The position numbers and the translations under genes were made by a program. The notes under the pieces are model-generated. The model worked only from the letters and a program-made list of their open reading frames with translations. It was not told where the DNA came from and did not search any database. A stretch of 64,000 nt of DNA, taken from assembly GCF_015706575.1 (NCBI RefSeq), contig NW_024037048.1:10991512-11055511 (forward strand). Reading direction: 5' to 3'. Positions 1 to 10,727 of the stretch are shown here, piece by piece (positions within the stretch are counted from its first letter, which is position 1; each line of letters begins with the position of its first letter). The DNA is from Patiria miniata. Its lineage: Eukaryota; Echinodermata; Asteroidea; Valvatida; Asterinidae.

Positions 1-74
1 TCATTTAATTCGTAATCGCGTTATGATTTGTAAACTGGTCTTTTCGAATTCGGGTCAAGAAGGTGATAATATTC

Positions 75-3000
75 TTAGCACTGTCCGGAAGACAGCACTT
101 CAACGTAGACCTCACAGAGTTGAAGAGTCGCAGTGCCCGGAATATCGACGCTCACGTAGCGCGCCCTCAACGGTCGACCGCACTCAACCACGATTGTACC
201 GCCCAGTGGTTGGGCTTGATCGGCAGTGATTGGTGCCCCGCATGCCTGGTTCCCAATAACGGTCTCCCTTGATCCAGCACGAACAATTGCGTTTTTCAGA
301 CGATCACCTGTAAATAAATCAACAGTTCGGATTGATAGGAATTGACAGGATTTATATTTATAAGTTGTTTTACTCTTTTGTTGTGTTTTGTCATGTTTAT
401 CTCTTTTTTTACAGCTTGTTCAAGAAAAGGACTTATTTCCAAATGATCAATTAAACTGTATTTGCTATTGGGCTTTATTAGCCTGAATAAAATACACGTT
501 AAAGTAATTGTACTGACTTCATGTAATGTGGACAGTCATTGCTTATCGTATTACAAAGAATTATAGTCTTATTTTGTGCCTTATAAAACAATGATTTGTG
601 TGGATTGAATAATGTTGGTGATTGTAAGGTATGTGTGAGTAGCTTGGAAAGCTAAGGCATGTTTGTACGCATACCCGGAAACACAAGGGTCATATTTTCC
701 TGTAATTCAGTATCCCAACTTTTGTGTCCAGTGAATATATTGTTATACTTACTACAACAGTCTCCGCGGTTCAGGATGGTAACCTTAGTAACGCATTGCT
801 GACTACCGAGATCGACTCTCCACCAGGGATTCTGCTCGTTATCTTATCAAAAGAGAAAATCCATCAGTTGTTTTCCGACTAGAAACATATGTTGTTGTAG
901 TTGTTTTTGTTGTTGTGCTCGTTTATTAATATAAGAAGGGTTCTCGAAAAAAATGCAATTAGGCCAAAAAAAATACTCGGTCTCTAGTCAGTTCGCGCGT
1001 CGATTTTAATCATGCGCGTCAACCTTTTTTTTTTCTTCAAATTAACACGGAAGCTACAACAGCGCCCTCTTTTGCCGCACCTCCTCGAATGTTCGTACCA
1101 AGGAGCACCAAGGAATAGGGACATTGCATCAAGACAAAAGGGCACTAAGGCAAATTATGGAGGACACCTATGTATAATGAGGACACAAAAAAGCAAAATA
1201 GTACCCACCTTGTCTGTACAATTCAAGCTTGAAAAAAAAAATCAGCCACCAAAAAAAAAAAAAAAAAAAGACTAAACCGACTATTTGGTTTTGTTTTGGC
1301 CTTACAGAAGACAAGTTTTGCAGGTTTGCATAATGGAAAGTCTAAAGAAGTGAGGTTTGCGGTAGCATTATGGCTGCAATAGTCAAATTTATATTGTTAC
1401 TTTGTGTTGCTCTGGTGAATCGCTTCTCCCTTTTTGGTCGATGTTTCAAATAAGGATTCATTCATTCATGATGTTTGTTTATTATTTCACCTCATACATA
1501 TTTATGAGCCCTAACGCGCAATTCTCTGATTGGTCGTTGTTTCAAACGAGGATTTATCTTACTTGTGTGTGAGCAATGACTGTCGGGGTACAAGATGGTC
1601 GATGAGCTACCGTCAACAGCTTTGCCCGCTGGATATAGTCCTGAGCCGTGGGAAGAGCTTTGTGTGGCTGGTTTACCTACGATACCGAACCTCTTCGCTT
1701 TTTAAGGGGAAAAAGGGAGTTTAAAGTTGGAATAAAAACCTCAGATTACGAAATTGCTATGAATTTCTAGTTTCATTCATGAACAAAAGAGGTTCAACAT
1801 TTCCAAAGGGACACGTCATCTTTTAGTGACTCAATCGATTCGCCGAAATATTAACCAAAACAAGCGATACTGTAAATAGTTATGAGAACCTGCTAACAGG
1901 ATGAAAAAAAAATACAATGATGCTTACAAGACTAGGCTAATTGTCGAGCTGGACCTACACTTCTAGTTTTAGGATTTGAGGATTCTGAATCAGTCAGTCA
2001 GTCACTCACTGAAGTGACTCGGTCAGGTAAAATGCAAACCTGTTGGCTGGTCCTTCTGGTCCAGCAACTCTGGAAAATACCACATCGTCTATTGAAGAAA
2101 CTTACTTGCGCATTGGTCCAGGGGGACTTCCTCCACAGTGACCTCACAAAGTTGCAAGGTGCCCGTACGGGGGATATCAACGCTGATGTAGCGTGCCCTC
2201 AACGGCGAAGAGCAATCAAACACGATGGTTCCACCGTGCGGTTTGGCTTGGGCAGCGGTGACATGTGAGCCACAGGTCGGGTTGTCGGTAGCAGTGGGGC
2301 TGTTACCAGCGCGGACATTAGCTCCTGCCAAACGTTCGCCTGCAAATTAAATTTCCAAAATAATAATTGTGTTTTGTTTGTGTTACGAACGCAACATACG
2401 CATATGGATGGTAATGTAGAAGTTGCCACAATTTTGAGGCCACGGGGTGCACTGCAAGAGAGGAGTAGTGTCGATAGTTAAGAAAAAGCTCAAATGTGTA
2501 CAGTCCAAACCTTGAGGATTGAGGTCGGGTAGTAATATGGCTGTACATTATTCCCATAATTATCGCATAAAATTATCTCTTCCTTAGGCCTAATATTAAT
2601 GACTTACTGCAGCAGTCTCCACGGTTCAGAATTCGGACTTTGCTGATGCAGTGTTCCTCCCCCAGATCGACCATCCACCACGGATTTTTCGAATTACCAG
2701 CTGAGCGAAAGAAAATAAATAGAACATTTGTAAAATAAGTCAAATATGGTGTAGGCTTAAAGACGAATTCACACAAATGTTGTGTCGATTGTTTACATTG
2801 TCGATTGTTTAATACTTCAGATATGTCACGAAAACAACTAGAAATATACAATCATGATCAAAATGAAATAACCGTCTGAAAGTGCCATAAAGGTATCCAT
2901 TGTTGCAGTAAGATTGATTTATTTCAGGCCTATTTAAGTAAATGTTGGTGATAGTAGAATTATTTACATCCTCGCTCTTGTCTTCTCCACATGTTTTAAC

Positions 3001-5049
3001 TATATTTTTATAAACATGTCATATTTTTAAATAATTTCCTTGCGGATTGAAATAAATATAAAAAAAAAACTGTCGCATTCTACTAGGCCATTTGACACTC
3101 CATTTCTGTATTTTATTTTTTTTTTCATTTGGTTTGGTACCCAAAAGACGAAGACTCTTACCAGTGTGAGAACATTTGGCATCGGGATACAAGATGGCTG
3201 AGGAGCTGCCATCTACGGCCTTTGACGATGGGTACAGATAACTACCTTGAGTAGAACTCTGCCATGTCACCTTGTCCACGATGGAGAGAGGTTGGCCGCC
3301 TGCAATGAAAACACAATCACAGAAGGGCAGACAAGATTGAACCGATATAGGAAACCTTTCCACCAGCTAGAATAAAAGAAAATACCGTAAGCTTTGTGAT
3401 AAAGTTGTGGTGCTCGACCACTCTGGTACACAGGTGGAGAGTGCGCACTACTTACGCGCGCCCAAAAATCAGAACGCTGGCCGTCTTTTTTTTAATTTCT
3501 TGTTCATATATTTTGTTTCATCATTGAAAAAAAAAACAATATGGATGTGTTTATATACCTGCCACCTCCTTTTCTTCAGCTCTCTCTAGCACACGTTCAA
3601 GCAACTCCATTTCAACCTGAAAGTGTATTTTAAAAATTCAGAAAAAAAAAAACAGATATATAATTTGCAATTCTTGATTTAAAAAAAAAAGAAATGCAAC
3701 GAATCTCTCCAACAGTTTTGTTGTGTTAAAGGCAACTGATATTTCAACATTGGCTACTCAAAATTGCCTTAATGGTCCATCAAAAACTTAGTTGTCAGCA
3801 ATGCTAGCTGCCCTAAGAAAAAAAGTCCTGGGTACGACTTTACAAATGCTATAGTTTTAAAACTCCATCAAACTCAGGGCAGGATACTTAATATGTACAC
3901 CTGCAAACAGGTCAAGTTCACATTGTGCGTGAATGGTACGTAATTCTTATTGCCTTTAACATATTTTCACTACATGTTTTTGTTTGGCCATTTTTTTGTC
4001 ATAACAGTGTTTGAGGCATATCCGGCAAAAGATACGAAAAAAAAATAAGGGAAGCTGAACCCGCCAAGAATAAACAATGTTTTCAAGGTACTGACGGATA
4101 TTCAAAGCCGAATTTGATGCCTTGCTGGAATCAAAAAACAAGTTCAATGTAAAGTAAATCACCACTTGCCAAATCCAAGTCGATTGCACTGTGTTCCGTT
4201 CAAATATTGTTTTGTTAAAATATCTGGAAAATATGACTTTCACTTTTGCGTCTGAAAAGTCGTTTAGTAAAAACAAAATTAGTAATAACAGGGTGCCACA
4301 ACAATCTAGAAGGACCACCTATGTCGAATTTCATGTTTTTTATTTTAGATAAACCAATTCAAATTGCGATTTGTTACTTCGTTGGAAAAGAATAATTAGC
4401 CGTTGCGATGAATCAATGCCAGGGGGTCCGCTCATAAGTCCGACGCCTCATATAGGTACGACGCCTCATACGTCCGACAAAATCGCATCCCCTAACCAAA
4501 TAAAGGCCAATAAGTCCGACACCTCGTAGGTCCAACGCCTCATAAGTCCGACGCCTCATAGCTCCGACGCCTTGTAAGTCCGACAAATTGAACGCCTCGT
4601 TTTGCCGTTGTCGGACATATGAGGCGTCGGACGTATGAGGCGTCGGACCTATGAGGCGGAATAAATAAATTTTATGCCTCATAAGGCCGATGCCTCATAA
4701 GTCCGAAATTCGGACTGATGAGGCTACGGACCTATGAGGCGTCGGACTTATGATACGGCCCAAATGCCAGTATTCCTTGGCTAATGAGACTTGCGAGTTG
4801 TCAGATTGTGAAACCCCTGGCCTTACGAAAGGTTGTGGTCATCAAAATGGTCTGGTTATGTAGCGTAAGATATTTGTCTTTACACTACGCGAAATAAACT
4901 TCATAGTCAACATTCGTTTTTTTTTTTTTATCTTTTGTTTTTGAGTTGAGAGAAGAAAACCATCTCACCTCGTTCATGGCGTCGGCGATCTGGCACCCCA
5001 CGATTCCCAGCACCAAAACAGCAGCAGATAACCAGCGAAACATTCTCAT
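75..5049 (-). CDS. Secreted tandem F-type lectin (two fucolectin domains), eight exons
   Basis: Exons, read on the minus strand: 5049-4969, 3616-3559, 3299-3162, 2700-2608, 2339-2106, 1697-1563, 842-753 and 307-75 (stop at 75-77). All join in frame at AG/GT sites and give about 353 residues. Exon 1 is a signal peptide ([18 protein letters not shown]). Exon 2 is a short acidic helix with Leu and Glu spacing typical of a coiled coil, probably for oligomerisation. Exons 3-5 and 6-8 each encode one F-type lectin domain, with the family features QSS.GS..YP..KAVDG, NPWW.VDLG, LNRGDCC and LCEV.V. Both carry the fucose-site pattern: His in CSHT, then 27 (domain 1) or 26 (domain 2) residues, then R-G-D-x4-R. 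From the start of exon 3 every internal boundary is phase 1 and the paired exons have nearly equal lengths (138/93/234 and 135/90/233), so the domain arose by duplication of a three-exon cassette. Fucose binding is inferred from the family. An in-frame ATG at 5088 is an alternative start. The exon 6 acceptor is the least certain junction. Confidence 0.88.
959..1312. mobile_element. MITE of the TAAGGCCAAA family, inside the sixth lectin intron
   Basis: The ends are inverted copies of each other: the left begins TAGGCCAAAAAAAATA.TCGGT and the right ends with the complement, GACTATTTGG...TTTTGGCCTTA. There is no coding sequence between them. Related ends occur at 10728-12290, near 16920, and in decayed form near 18758-19109, so this is a local family of non-autonomous DNA elements. 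Target-site duplication is not clear. Confidence 0.5.
4426..4759. repeat. Short-unit repeat cluster with an inverted layout
   Basis: About twenty degenerate copies of a 16-base unit close to CCTCATAAGTCCGACG lie here. In the left half (to about 4590) they read in one direction. In the right half (from about 4610) they mostly read in reverse complement, as TCGGACTTATGAGGCG. The two halves could fold on each other. It lies in the first lectin intron. It is not a CRISPR array: units abut without spacers. Confidence 0.75.
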
Positions 5050-5156
5050 CTTGATTTCACAAGCTCGGAAGGGAAAACGTTCTATCAAGCAAACTACAGC
5101 CTATCGATCGCTATCGAGACCACAAACAAGAGTGAGGGAGCGGCAGAATGTGTTAT

Positions 5157-5165
5157 GCTTTTATA
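5157..5165 (-). promoter_or_regulatory. TATA box of the F-type lectin gene
   Basis: The minus strand reads TATAAAAGC here, 69 bases before the first codon of the signal peptide at 5088 and 108 before the one at 5049. A start of transcription about 30 bases further on would fall near 5130 and leave a short 5' leader. The spacing and the match to the consensus support it. No other core element was assigned. Confidence 0.6.
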
Positions 5166-5169
5166 CCCC

Positions 5170-5661
5170 GACACAGGCCTCCATCCCATAATATTTACTT
5201 AAAAAGGAAAGAAAAATGCGCATGACTATGGCGCATAACTTACAATTGCTGTATGGGGTCGTATGGGTACCTGGTAGAAAGAAATTCCTTCATTGGCAAC
5301 CGAGCTAAAGCAAGGGTAGTAGTGGAGCGCTAGGAGCGTCATTATTATTATTACATATTATTCCAAATACATACATTTACATATGACCTTGTATCCAAAA
5401 TGCATGTACTTGAATAAGCTGATAGAGGGACATATCAAGTTTCTAGTTTTCGTTACTGATGTTAGATGTTGTTATTTTTGAATGTTTTTCTTCTGTCAAC
5501 AGGTTAGATCTCATCCACACTATAGAGCTTAAATAAGATATTTAAATAAAACCGCAGCTGCAAGTTTACTGATCTTTTGTTATAGTCCACCAAAACTGAA
5601 GACGTCAACGAAGCGACGATCCGTCTCGATTTCACTAGTTTCATTGTACATAGAGTTCATA
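5170..5661. other. No gene seen
   Basis: AT-rich spacer upstream of the lectin promoter with short ATT runs near 5341. No exon, repeat or inverted structure was recognised. Confidence 0.5.
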
Positions 5662-5861
5662 GTGATTTTATCATTCCATTCGGTGATTTCATCATTCCAT
5701 TCGGTGATTTCATCATTCCATTCGGCGATTTCATCATTCCATTCGGCGATTCATTCATTCTATTCGGCGATTTCATCATTCCATTCGGTAATTTCATCAT
5801 TCCATTCCGTGATTTCATCATTTTATTCAGCGATTTCATCATTCCATTCGGCGACTTCATC
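5662..5861. repeat. 21-base minisatellite
   Basis: About nine and a half tandem copies of a 21-base unit near TTTCATCATTCCATTCGGCGA. Copies differ at one to three positions. Because 21 is a multiple of three, both strands stay open here (reading FHSAISS or NGMMKSP), which is a by-product of the repeat and not evidence of a gene. Confidence 0.9.
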
Positions 5862-6815
5862 TATCTTTGACGCACCGCTAGAAGGCGTTCTTTGAAGTAA
5901 TGGCGACATCATACCAATTTTCATAATTGACATTCCTTACTGATTACTTGCCAAATTTATATAACTCGTTCAATTCCTCCGATTTCACGTTATATTCAAT
6001 TTCCTCTTCCGATCCCGGTCCAACGACCAAGTGCCCTGAATTCAAAATATTGCCATAGACACTTTGTAAAGCTGATTCAAATTCACGAACTGTACACCCC
6101 AGAATACCCCTCGGACTTCAGTAATTACTGGCACATAGCCTAAAGATTTAGCATCAATTACTGAATCAGATGTACACTTGCCAAAGATGATCTCAAATAT
6201 CTACAAGATAGAGTAAATGGTCCTACGCAGTAAGTTCACACTTACTTTCTATCAACAGAACAAGGGATATTTGTCCCCATTTTTTCCCCACCAATTCCCT
6301 CAAAGCCCCGCCTTTATTTCGTCACATTGATGCCAAAAGGCTTGGATTTGGGTCATAACATTGTTGCTGTATGTTTTGAACAGAAAGTGGTGCTCTGCGA
6401 AAGTGAATTGTTTATGTCTCTTCCTGCTTTAAGGTAAACAAGGGTAAGGCAGTCAACAAGTACAAAATAAATAGAGCAAAACAAATATAAATTTGGCACC
6501 ACCTTAGCAAACAAAAAATGACCAACCGGAACAAATACCATTCCATTCACAAAAAAACGAGTGTTTGGGCAGCAAAAAACATGTCAATTACTGTTATCAT
6601 AAGCCGAATATTTAATTGTGTCGATTGGTGTGTAAACAAAATAAATTTCCAAATGGAACAATCACATGGTGAATGGAATATGATGTACATGTGATGGGCA
6701 CTGGATTGGTCAGACCTATAGAAGAAAATGGACACATGATCACTTTACACTGTACAGGTTTCCTTTATTTGATTTCAAAAACACTGTGCCAGCTATTGTG
6801 CAAAGCTTCTGCCCC
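5862..6815. other. No gene seen
   Basis: No recognisable domain, splice pattern or repeat. Two short minus-strand open frames near 6353-6735 resemble no family I know and lack codon or splice support. Confidence 0.4.
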
Positions 6816-7170
6816 ATGAGTGCAGGGGCATCAATCCGTCGGGTGGGGATATGTCCCCCACTTTTTGACCGGGGGGAGGGTGGGATATTAAATCACCCCC
6901 GAATTTCTTGTAATGAGAGAAAAATGCGTATTTTGAGGTTTTTTTCCGAACGTCCCAACAACTTAGATGTATTCAAAAGCACTTGAAAGTTGAGAAACAA
7001 AGTACAAAAGCTTTAAACCTGTAAGCGCATACATTGATATACATCTTTATCCTGAAGAGCGCCCCTAGTATAATGTGGTGTCCACGCCCCCCCCCACGCT
7101 TTTCGAATATCTACGCCCAGGCAATTTTAGGATTGTGGTCACCCCCCCCCCTCGCCACCACAGATTTAAG
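6816..7170. mobile_element. Probable G/C-tract non-autonomous element
   Basis: The left side has GGGGATATGTCCCCCACTTT followed by a G run. The right side has poly-C tracts at 7086 and 7141 and ends GCCACTGCATGAG, loosely the complement of the left ATGAGTGCAGGGGC. A similar left-end motif (ATATCCCCCACTATTTTTGACCGGGG) recurs near 47321. Likely a decayed MITE; boundaries are approximate. Confidence 0.35.
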
Positions 7171-8856
7171 CCACTGCATGAGTGATTATCTGAACAATAC
7201 ATTGATAGCCACATGATATAATTCATAGCATGCCTAGATGTATTAGGGCTTAGAGAGAAGAGGGTGTGCTTTTGAATTGGAGGAACAGTCTTTGATGAAA
7301 ATCCGACAACTGGATGTCGAAATTGTTCACTTCCAGCCCATTCAGTTAGGGTTGGAGAAAAAAACACCCAATGAGAACAATCCTCATCAAAACTTCCTTG
7401 TGCTTTCATTTCCTTGTGCAGATCTCCTCTGGGAAACTTCACATGTGACCTTTCGGAAACCATCGTTCCTCTAGTAGCCCTCCTGGAAATGTTTGATGAC
7501 CCCCTGCCGCTCCCACCATCAAACTCCCTGGAGAACATCAACCGGACCTTCCGAGCAGCCCACATGTCACCGTTTGCTGCCAACGTGGCATTTGTCTTAT
7601 ACGGCTGCACCACCGACTCCGCTGTGACATACCGTATGCAGATGCTCCTCAACGAAAGCCCCGTTCAGCTCGGTTTTTGCGAGAGTCAGTTCCGCACCCT
7701 GGAGGAATTTCAGGTGGGACTTGAGGCAAGGATTGGGACTAGCAACTTCACTGAAGAATGCATGCGCTCAAGCGCTACAAGACGGGACAACTCCAAAATA
7801 GAGCCTATGCATGTAATGCTATACACTTATATATATATATATATACTTAATTACAGACGTATTTCACCTCAATTTGTTTCCCAGATTATTTATTAGGCAC
7901 CACTTAATACATTGTACATTCTTAACAAAAGTAACAACATCTCGGCGGTTGTACCATACGTATCGCATTTTATTGTGTGTTGAGAAAAAAACGTTTTAAA
8001 GTTGGTCACTATTTTGTAGGCTCATTCCATATACTCCCTGTGTAATAATTCAAACTGTTTTTTTGAGTAGTAAATTATAGATTAAACTTTATTATATGCA
8101 ATCCGTTTGCATCTGAGTTGCTTTGTTTTTGAGAAATTCAGTTCCCAAGATACTCATCACTTCGTGAAACAGATTTTTATCATGTTCATCGTATGTCATA
8201 CAACGCGCGTAATAGTGGCCGTGTGCCAGATACGGAGATACGTCGGTTCGTGAAACGCTAAATTAGCACTTTTTGTGTCGACGCTGCTTGGTGACGTCAT
8301 CGCACTATGGGAATTAGCGTGTAAAGCGGCGTATCTTCGTGGTGCAGCATTTTTGATTTTTTTAGAGATACACTGCACAGTCTAATTAGCGCTCTTAGTT
8401 AATTAGAACTCAGATCGGAATAAAACTTATTGAGAATGAGCACTTTGATGGAATAATTTTTGACAAAAACTCAATTTGGCAAAAAATCTAGATACGCCGG
8501 TTCGTGGTGAGACCGACGATATATAAAGGTCACTATTTTATGAAAGAAAATCATCAGTTTAATGAAATACGTCATTTTTTTTTGTGTTATTAATGTGACT
8601 TGGTTATGTGACATTTAAAAAAAGAAACAATCAATCATTTGTGGATGTATTGCCAGCAACTTTACCGACTTTAATTACTTGAAAATAACTAGTTTTGCGG
8701 AGAGGGTTTACGATGTAGGATTTCTGCGTACATCTAACAAATCTCATTATGAACTGGCCTTGAACAGATTAACGGTTTACTTGTGACAAACAAAAATAAA
8801 TAAATAAATACCATAATAGGCTATCAGCTTCGGTCCATTAATTGGGCCACCGGTAT
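7171..8856. repeat. Segmental duplication unit, copy 1
   Basis: This block matches 9858-10455 plus 12320-13287 almost throughout, from TGCATGAGTGATTATCTGAA at the left edge to GGGCCACCGGTAT at the right. It carries one MINPP1-like exon and about 1 kb of non-coding DNA. Copy 2 is interrupted by about 1.9 kb that is absent here. Confidence 0.85.
7422..7896 (+). pseudogene. Orphan terminal exon of a MINPP1-like inositol polyphosphate phosphatase, copy 1
   Basis: An acceptor (TTCCTTGTGCAG) precedes an open exon that resembles the C-terminal part of multiple inositol polyphosphate phosphatase, a histidine acid phosphatase that removes phosphates from InsP6 and related molecules. Landmarks are SETIVPLVALLE, then PLPLPPSN, NRTFRAAHMSPFAAN.AFVLYGC and RMQMLLNESPV, matching RKFRSG..PYASN..FVLY.C and RVQMLLNE in animal MINPP1. 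Two things are odd. The motif that in the family supplies the catalytic acid (HAE, His first) reads LSE here. And where copy 2 stops after EECVR, this copy has TCA in place of TGA and runs on to 7896 through a TA-repeat, adding about 40 unrelated residues. No upstream phosphatase exon (RHG motif) lies in the window. Most likely a non-functional duplicated exon. Confidence 0.65.
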
Positions 8857-9857
8857 CCAATCAGTTGCCGTGTCACGCGTAGCTGCTCTATTTTCTCGTC
8901 CACACAACTTAACAGCAACGCGAGGCCAGCGAACGATGACCGTAAAAAGGGCTCCAGAAAATTCGCAGTTTTCATGGCAAACCACAACCGATCCAAACAA
9001 ACAAAGTTGTTTTAGGTTGTTAAAGACCTATACTTCATACATCTATCAAGGTATTTTTTTCTCAAAAAATGGATTTCGATGCATTTTGACGATATTATTT
9101 CACGGACAAATCGACTAAAAATTAGGTCATGAAATGTCCGGGTTTTTTTCGAGTACGACGAAAGTCTCCCAAATGTTGAGGTAATCAAAGGAAAGATTGA
9201 ACCTTCTTCTACAAAATATCTCGTGAACGTGATGTCGTTAATATTTTAAGAATTCGATGTACACCTAATGTTTCCAGCAACTTCCATTTTTCACAACACG
9301 AAAAGATCGTCGCCATTGTAAAGCATAGAGCGAGGAACCCAAACACGGTGTGACCTTGTGACCCATACGCCCACTGATTGGTCGAGCTCGCGCTCGAGTA
9401 TGGCCTGCTTAATATTCATAAGTCAATCATTGCCGTGCTATTCACAATGTTTTCAGGCCAACGTACATGTACGTCGGCGTACGTTTACACGCGTACATTG
9501 TGATTGCAAATCATGAAATCTCGCAAAAGTCTTCATTTTTCACCGGCGATTTGGACCAAACATTAGAAGTCTCCTGCACGTGTTTCACACAAAAATGAAG
9601 CGTATACTTTCCTCTATCTACTAAGCCTTGCCATTTGTCTCGGCCTTTTTTAAGAATCGAATGTACACCTAAAAACTATCGGCCCTCGATTTTGATGATA
9701 AAAAAATATGATTTTGTTTGACAGGCCATAACAATACTTTATATTTGTCAAAAGCAGTTATTTTTGTTATCAAAATAAAGCACACGATTTCAACTTTTCA
9801 CTTATTTAGCCATCTTGGCCAAAAGTGTATGTATTGAGGCACTTTTTTTTTTAAGCA
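8857..9857. other. Spacer between the two duplication units; no gene seen
   Basis: A short motif, TCGATGTACACCTAA or close to it, occurs twice (about 9253 and 9658), and a CCAAT-type motif (ACTGATTGGTCGAG) lies at 9372. No exon was recognised. Confidence 0.4.
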
Positions 9858-10078
9858 CCTGCATGAGTGATTATCTGAACAATAGATTGATAGCCACGTG
9901 ATAGAATTAATAGCATGCCTAGATGTATTAGGGCTGAGAGAGAAGCGGGTGGGCTTTTGAATTTGAGGAACAGTCTTTGATGAAAATCAGACAACTGGAT
10001 GTCGAAATTATTCACTTCAAGCCCATTTAGTTAGGGTTGGATACAAAACACCCAATGTGTTTTTATTTGCTTTTGCAG

Positions 10079-10427
10079 ATCTCCTCTTGGAAACTTCACA
10101 TGTGCCCTTTCGGAAACCATCGTTCCTCTAGTAGCCCTCCTGGAAATGTTTGATGACACCCTGCCGCTCCCACCATCAAACTCCCTGGAGAACATCAACC
10201 GGACCTTCCGAGCAGCCCACATGTCACCGTTTGCTGCCAACATGGCATTTGTCTTATACGGCTGCACCACCGACTCCGCTGCGACATACCGTGTGCAGAT
10301 GCTCCTCAACGAAAGCCCCGTTCAGCTAGGTTTTTGCGAGAGTCAGTTCTGCAACCTGGAGGAATTTCAGATGGGAATTGAGGCAAGGATTGGGACTAGC
10401 AACTTCACAGAAGAATGCGTGCGCTGA
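10079..10427 (+). pseudogene. Orphan terminal exon of a MINPP1-like phosphatase, copy 2
   Basis: After a good acceptor (TATTTGCTTTTGCAG) the exon encodes the same C-terminal phosphatase segment as copy 1 with few changes (CALSETIVP, FDDTLPLPP, NMAFVLYGC, TSNFTEECVR) and ends at TGA 10425-10427. The length after FTEEC is shorter than in vertebrate MINPP1, which continues to an SDEL-type ER retention signal. The catalytic acid His of the HAE motif is again replaced by Leu (CTT; CAT would be His), so the loss probably predates the duplication. The exon could be the last one of a gene whose upstream exons lie elsewhere, but no such exons are visible in the 10 kb upstream. Confidence 0.65.
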
Positions 10428-10667
10428 AGCGCTACAAGACGGGACAACTCCAAAACCGGGGGGGGGGGGGCAGTGGGACATCAATAACTCGGTCCGTTTG
10501 CAGTTCCTCCTGGCGTATGTTATGTTAGTTGCATTGTCTTTCACTGAGGTTAATTAGGTAAACAAAATGTGGATGTTGAACAGATTTTATGTACATGTAC
10601 ATGAAGAAAAATAGGTCACAACATTGGCAAAGCTTCACAAGAAAACGAAAGTTATATGAAGGCTTGT

Positions 10668-10673
10668 ATTAAA
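10668..10673 (+). promoter_or_regulatory. Candidate polyadenylation signal ATTAAA
   Basis: ATTAAA lies 241 bases after the TGA of the second MINPP1-like exon, followed by an AT/T-rich stretch. It is the common variant of AATAAA. It is the only sign that this exon once had a normal 3' UTR. Confidence 0.35.
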
Positions 10674-10727
10674 GAATATTTTTTTCTTTCGTAGTTTATA
10701 ATGATTTGTTTCACATTCAGATACACT

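Noticed and set aside
4426-4759. CRISPR-like array
   Set aside because: Units abut with no unique spacers, orientation switches, and the DNA is animal.
5657-5895. Open frames of 67-83 codons rich in FHSAISS or NGMMKSP
   Set aside because: Produced by a 21-base minisatellite whose unit length is a multiple of three.
7065-7652. A 195-codon minus-strand frame
   Set aside because: It is antisense to the MINPP1-like exon, resembles no protein, and mirrors the codon pattern of the plus-strand exon.
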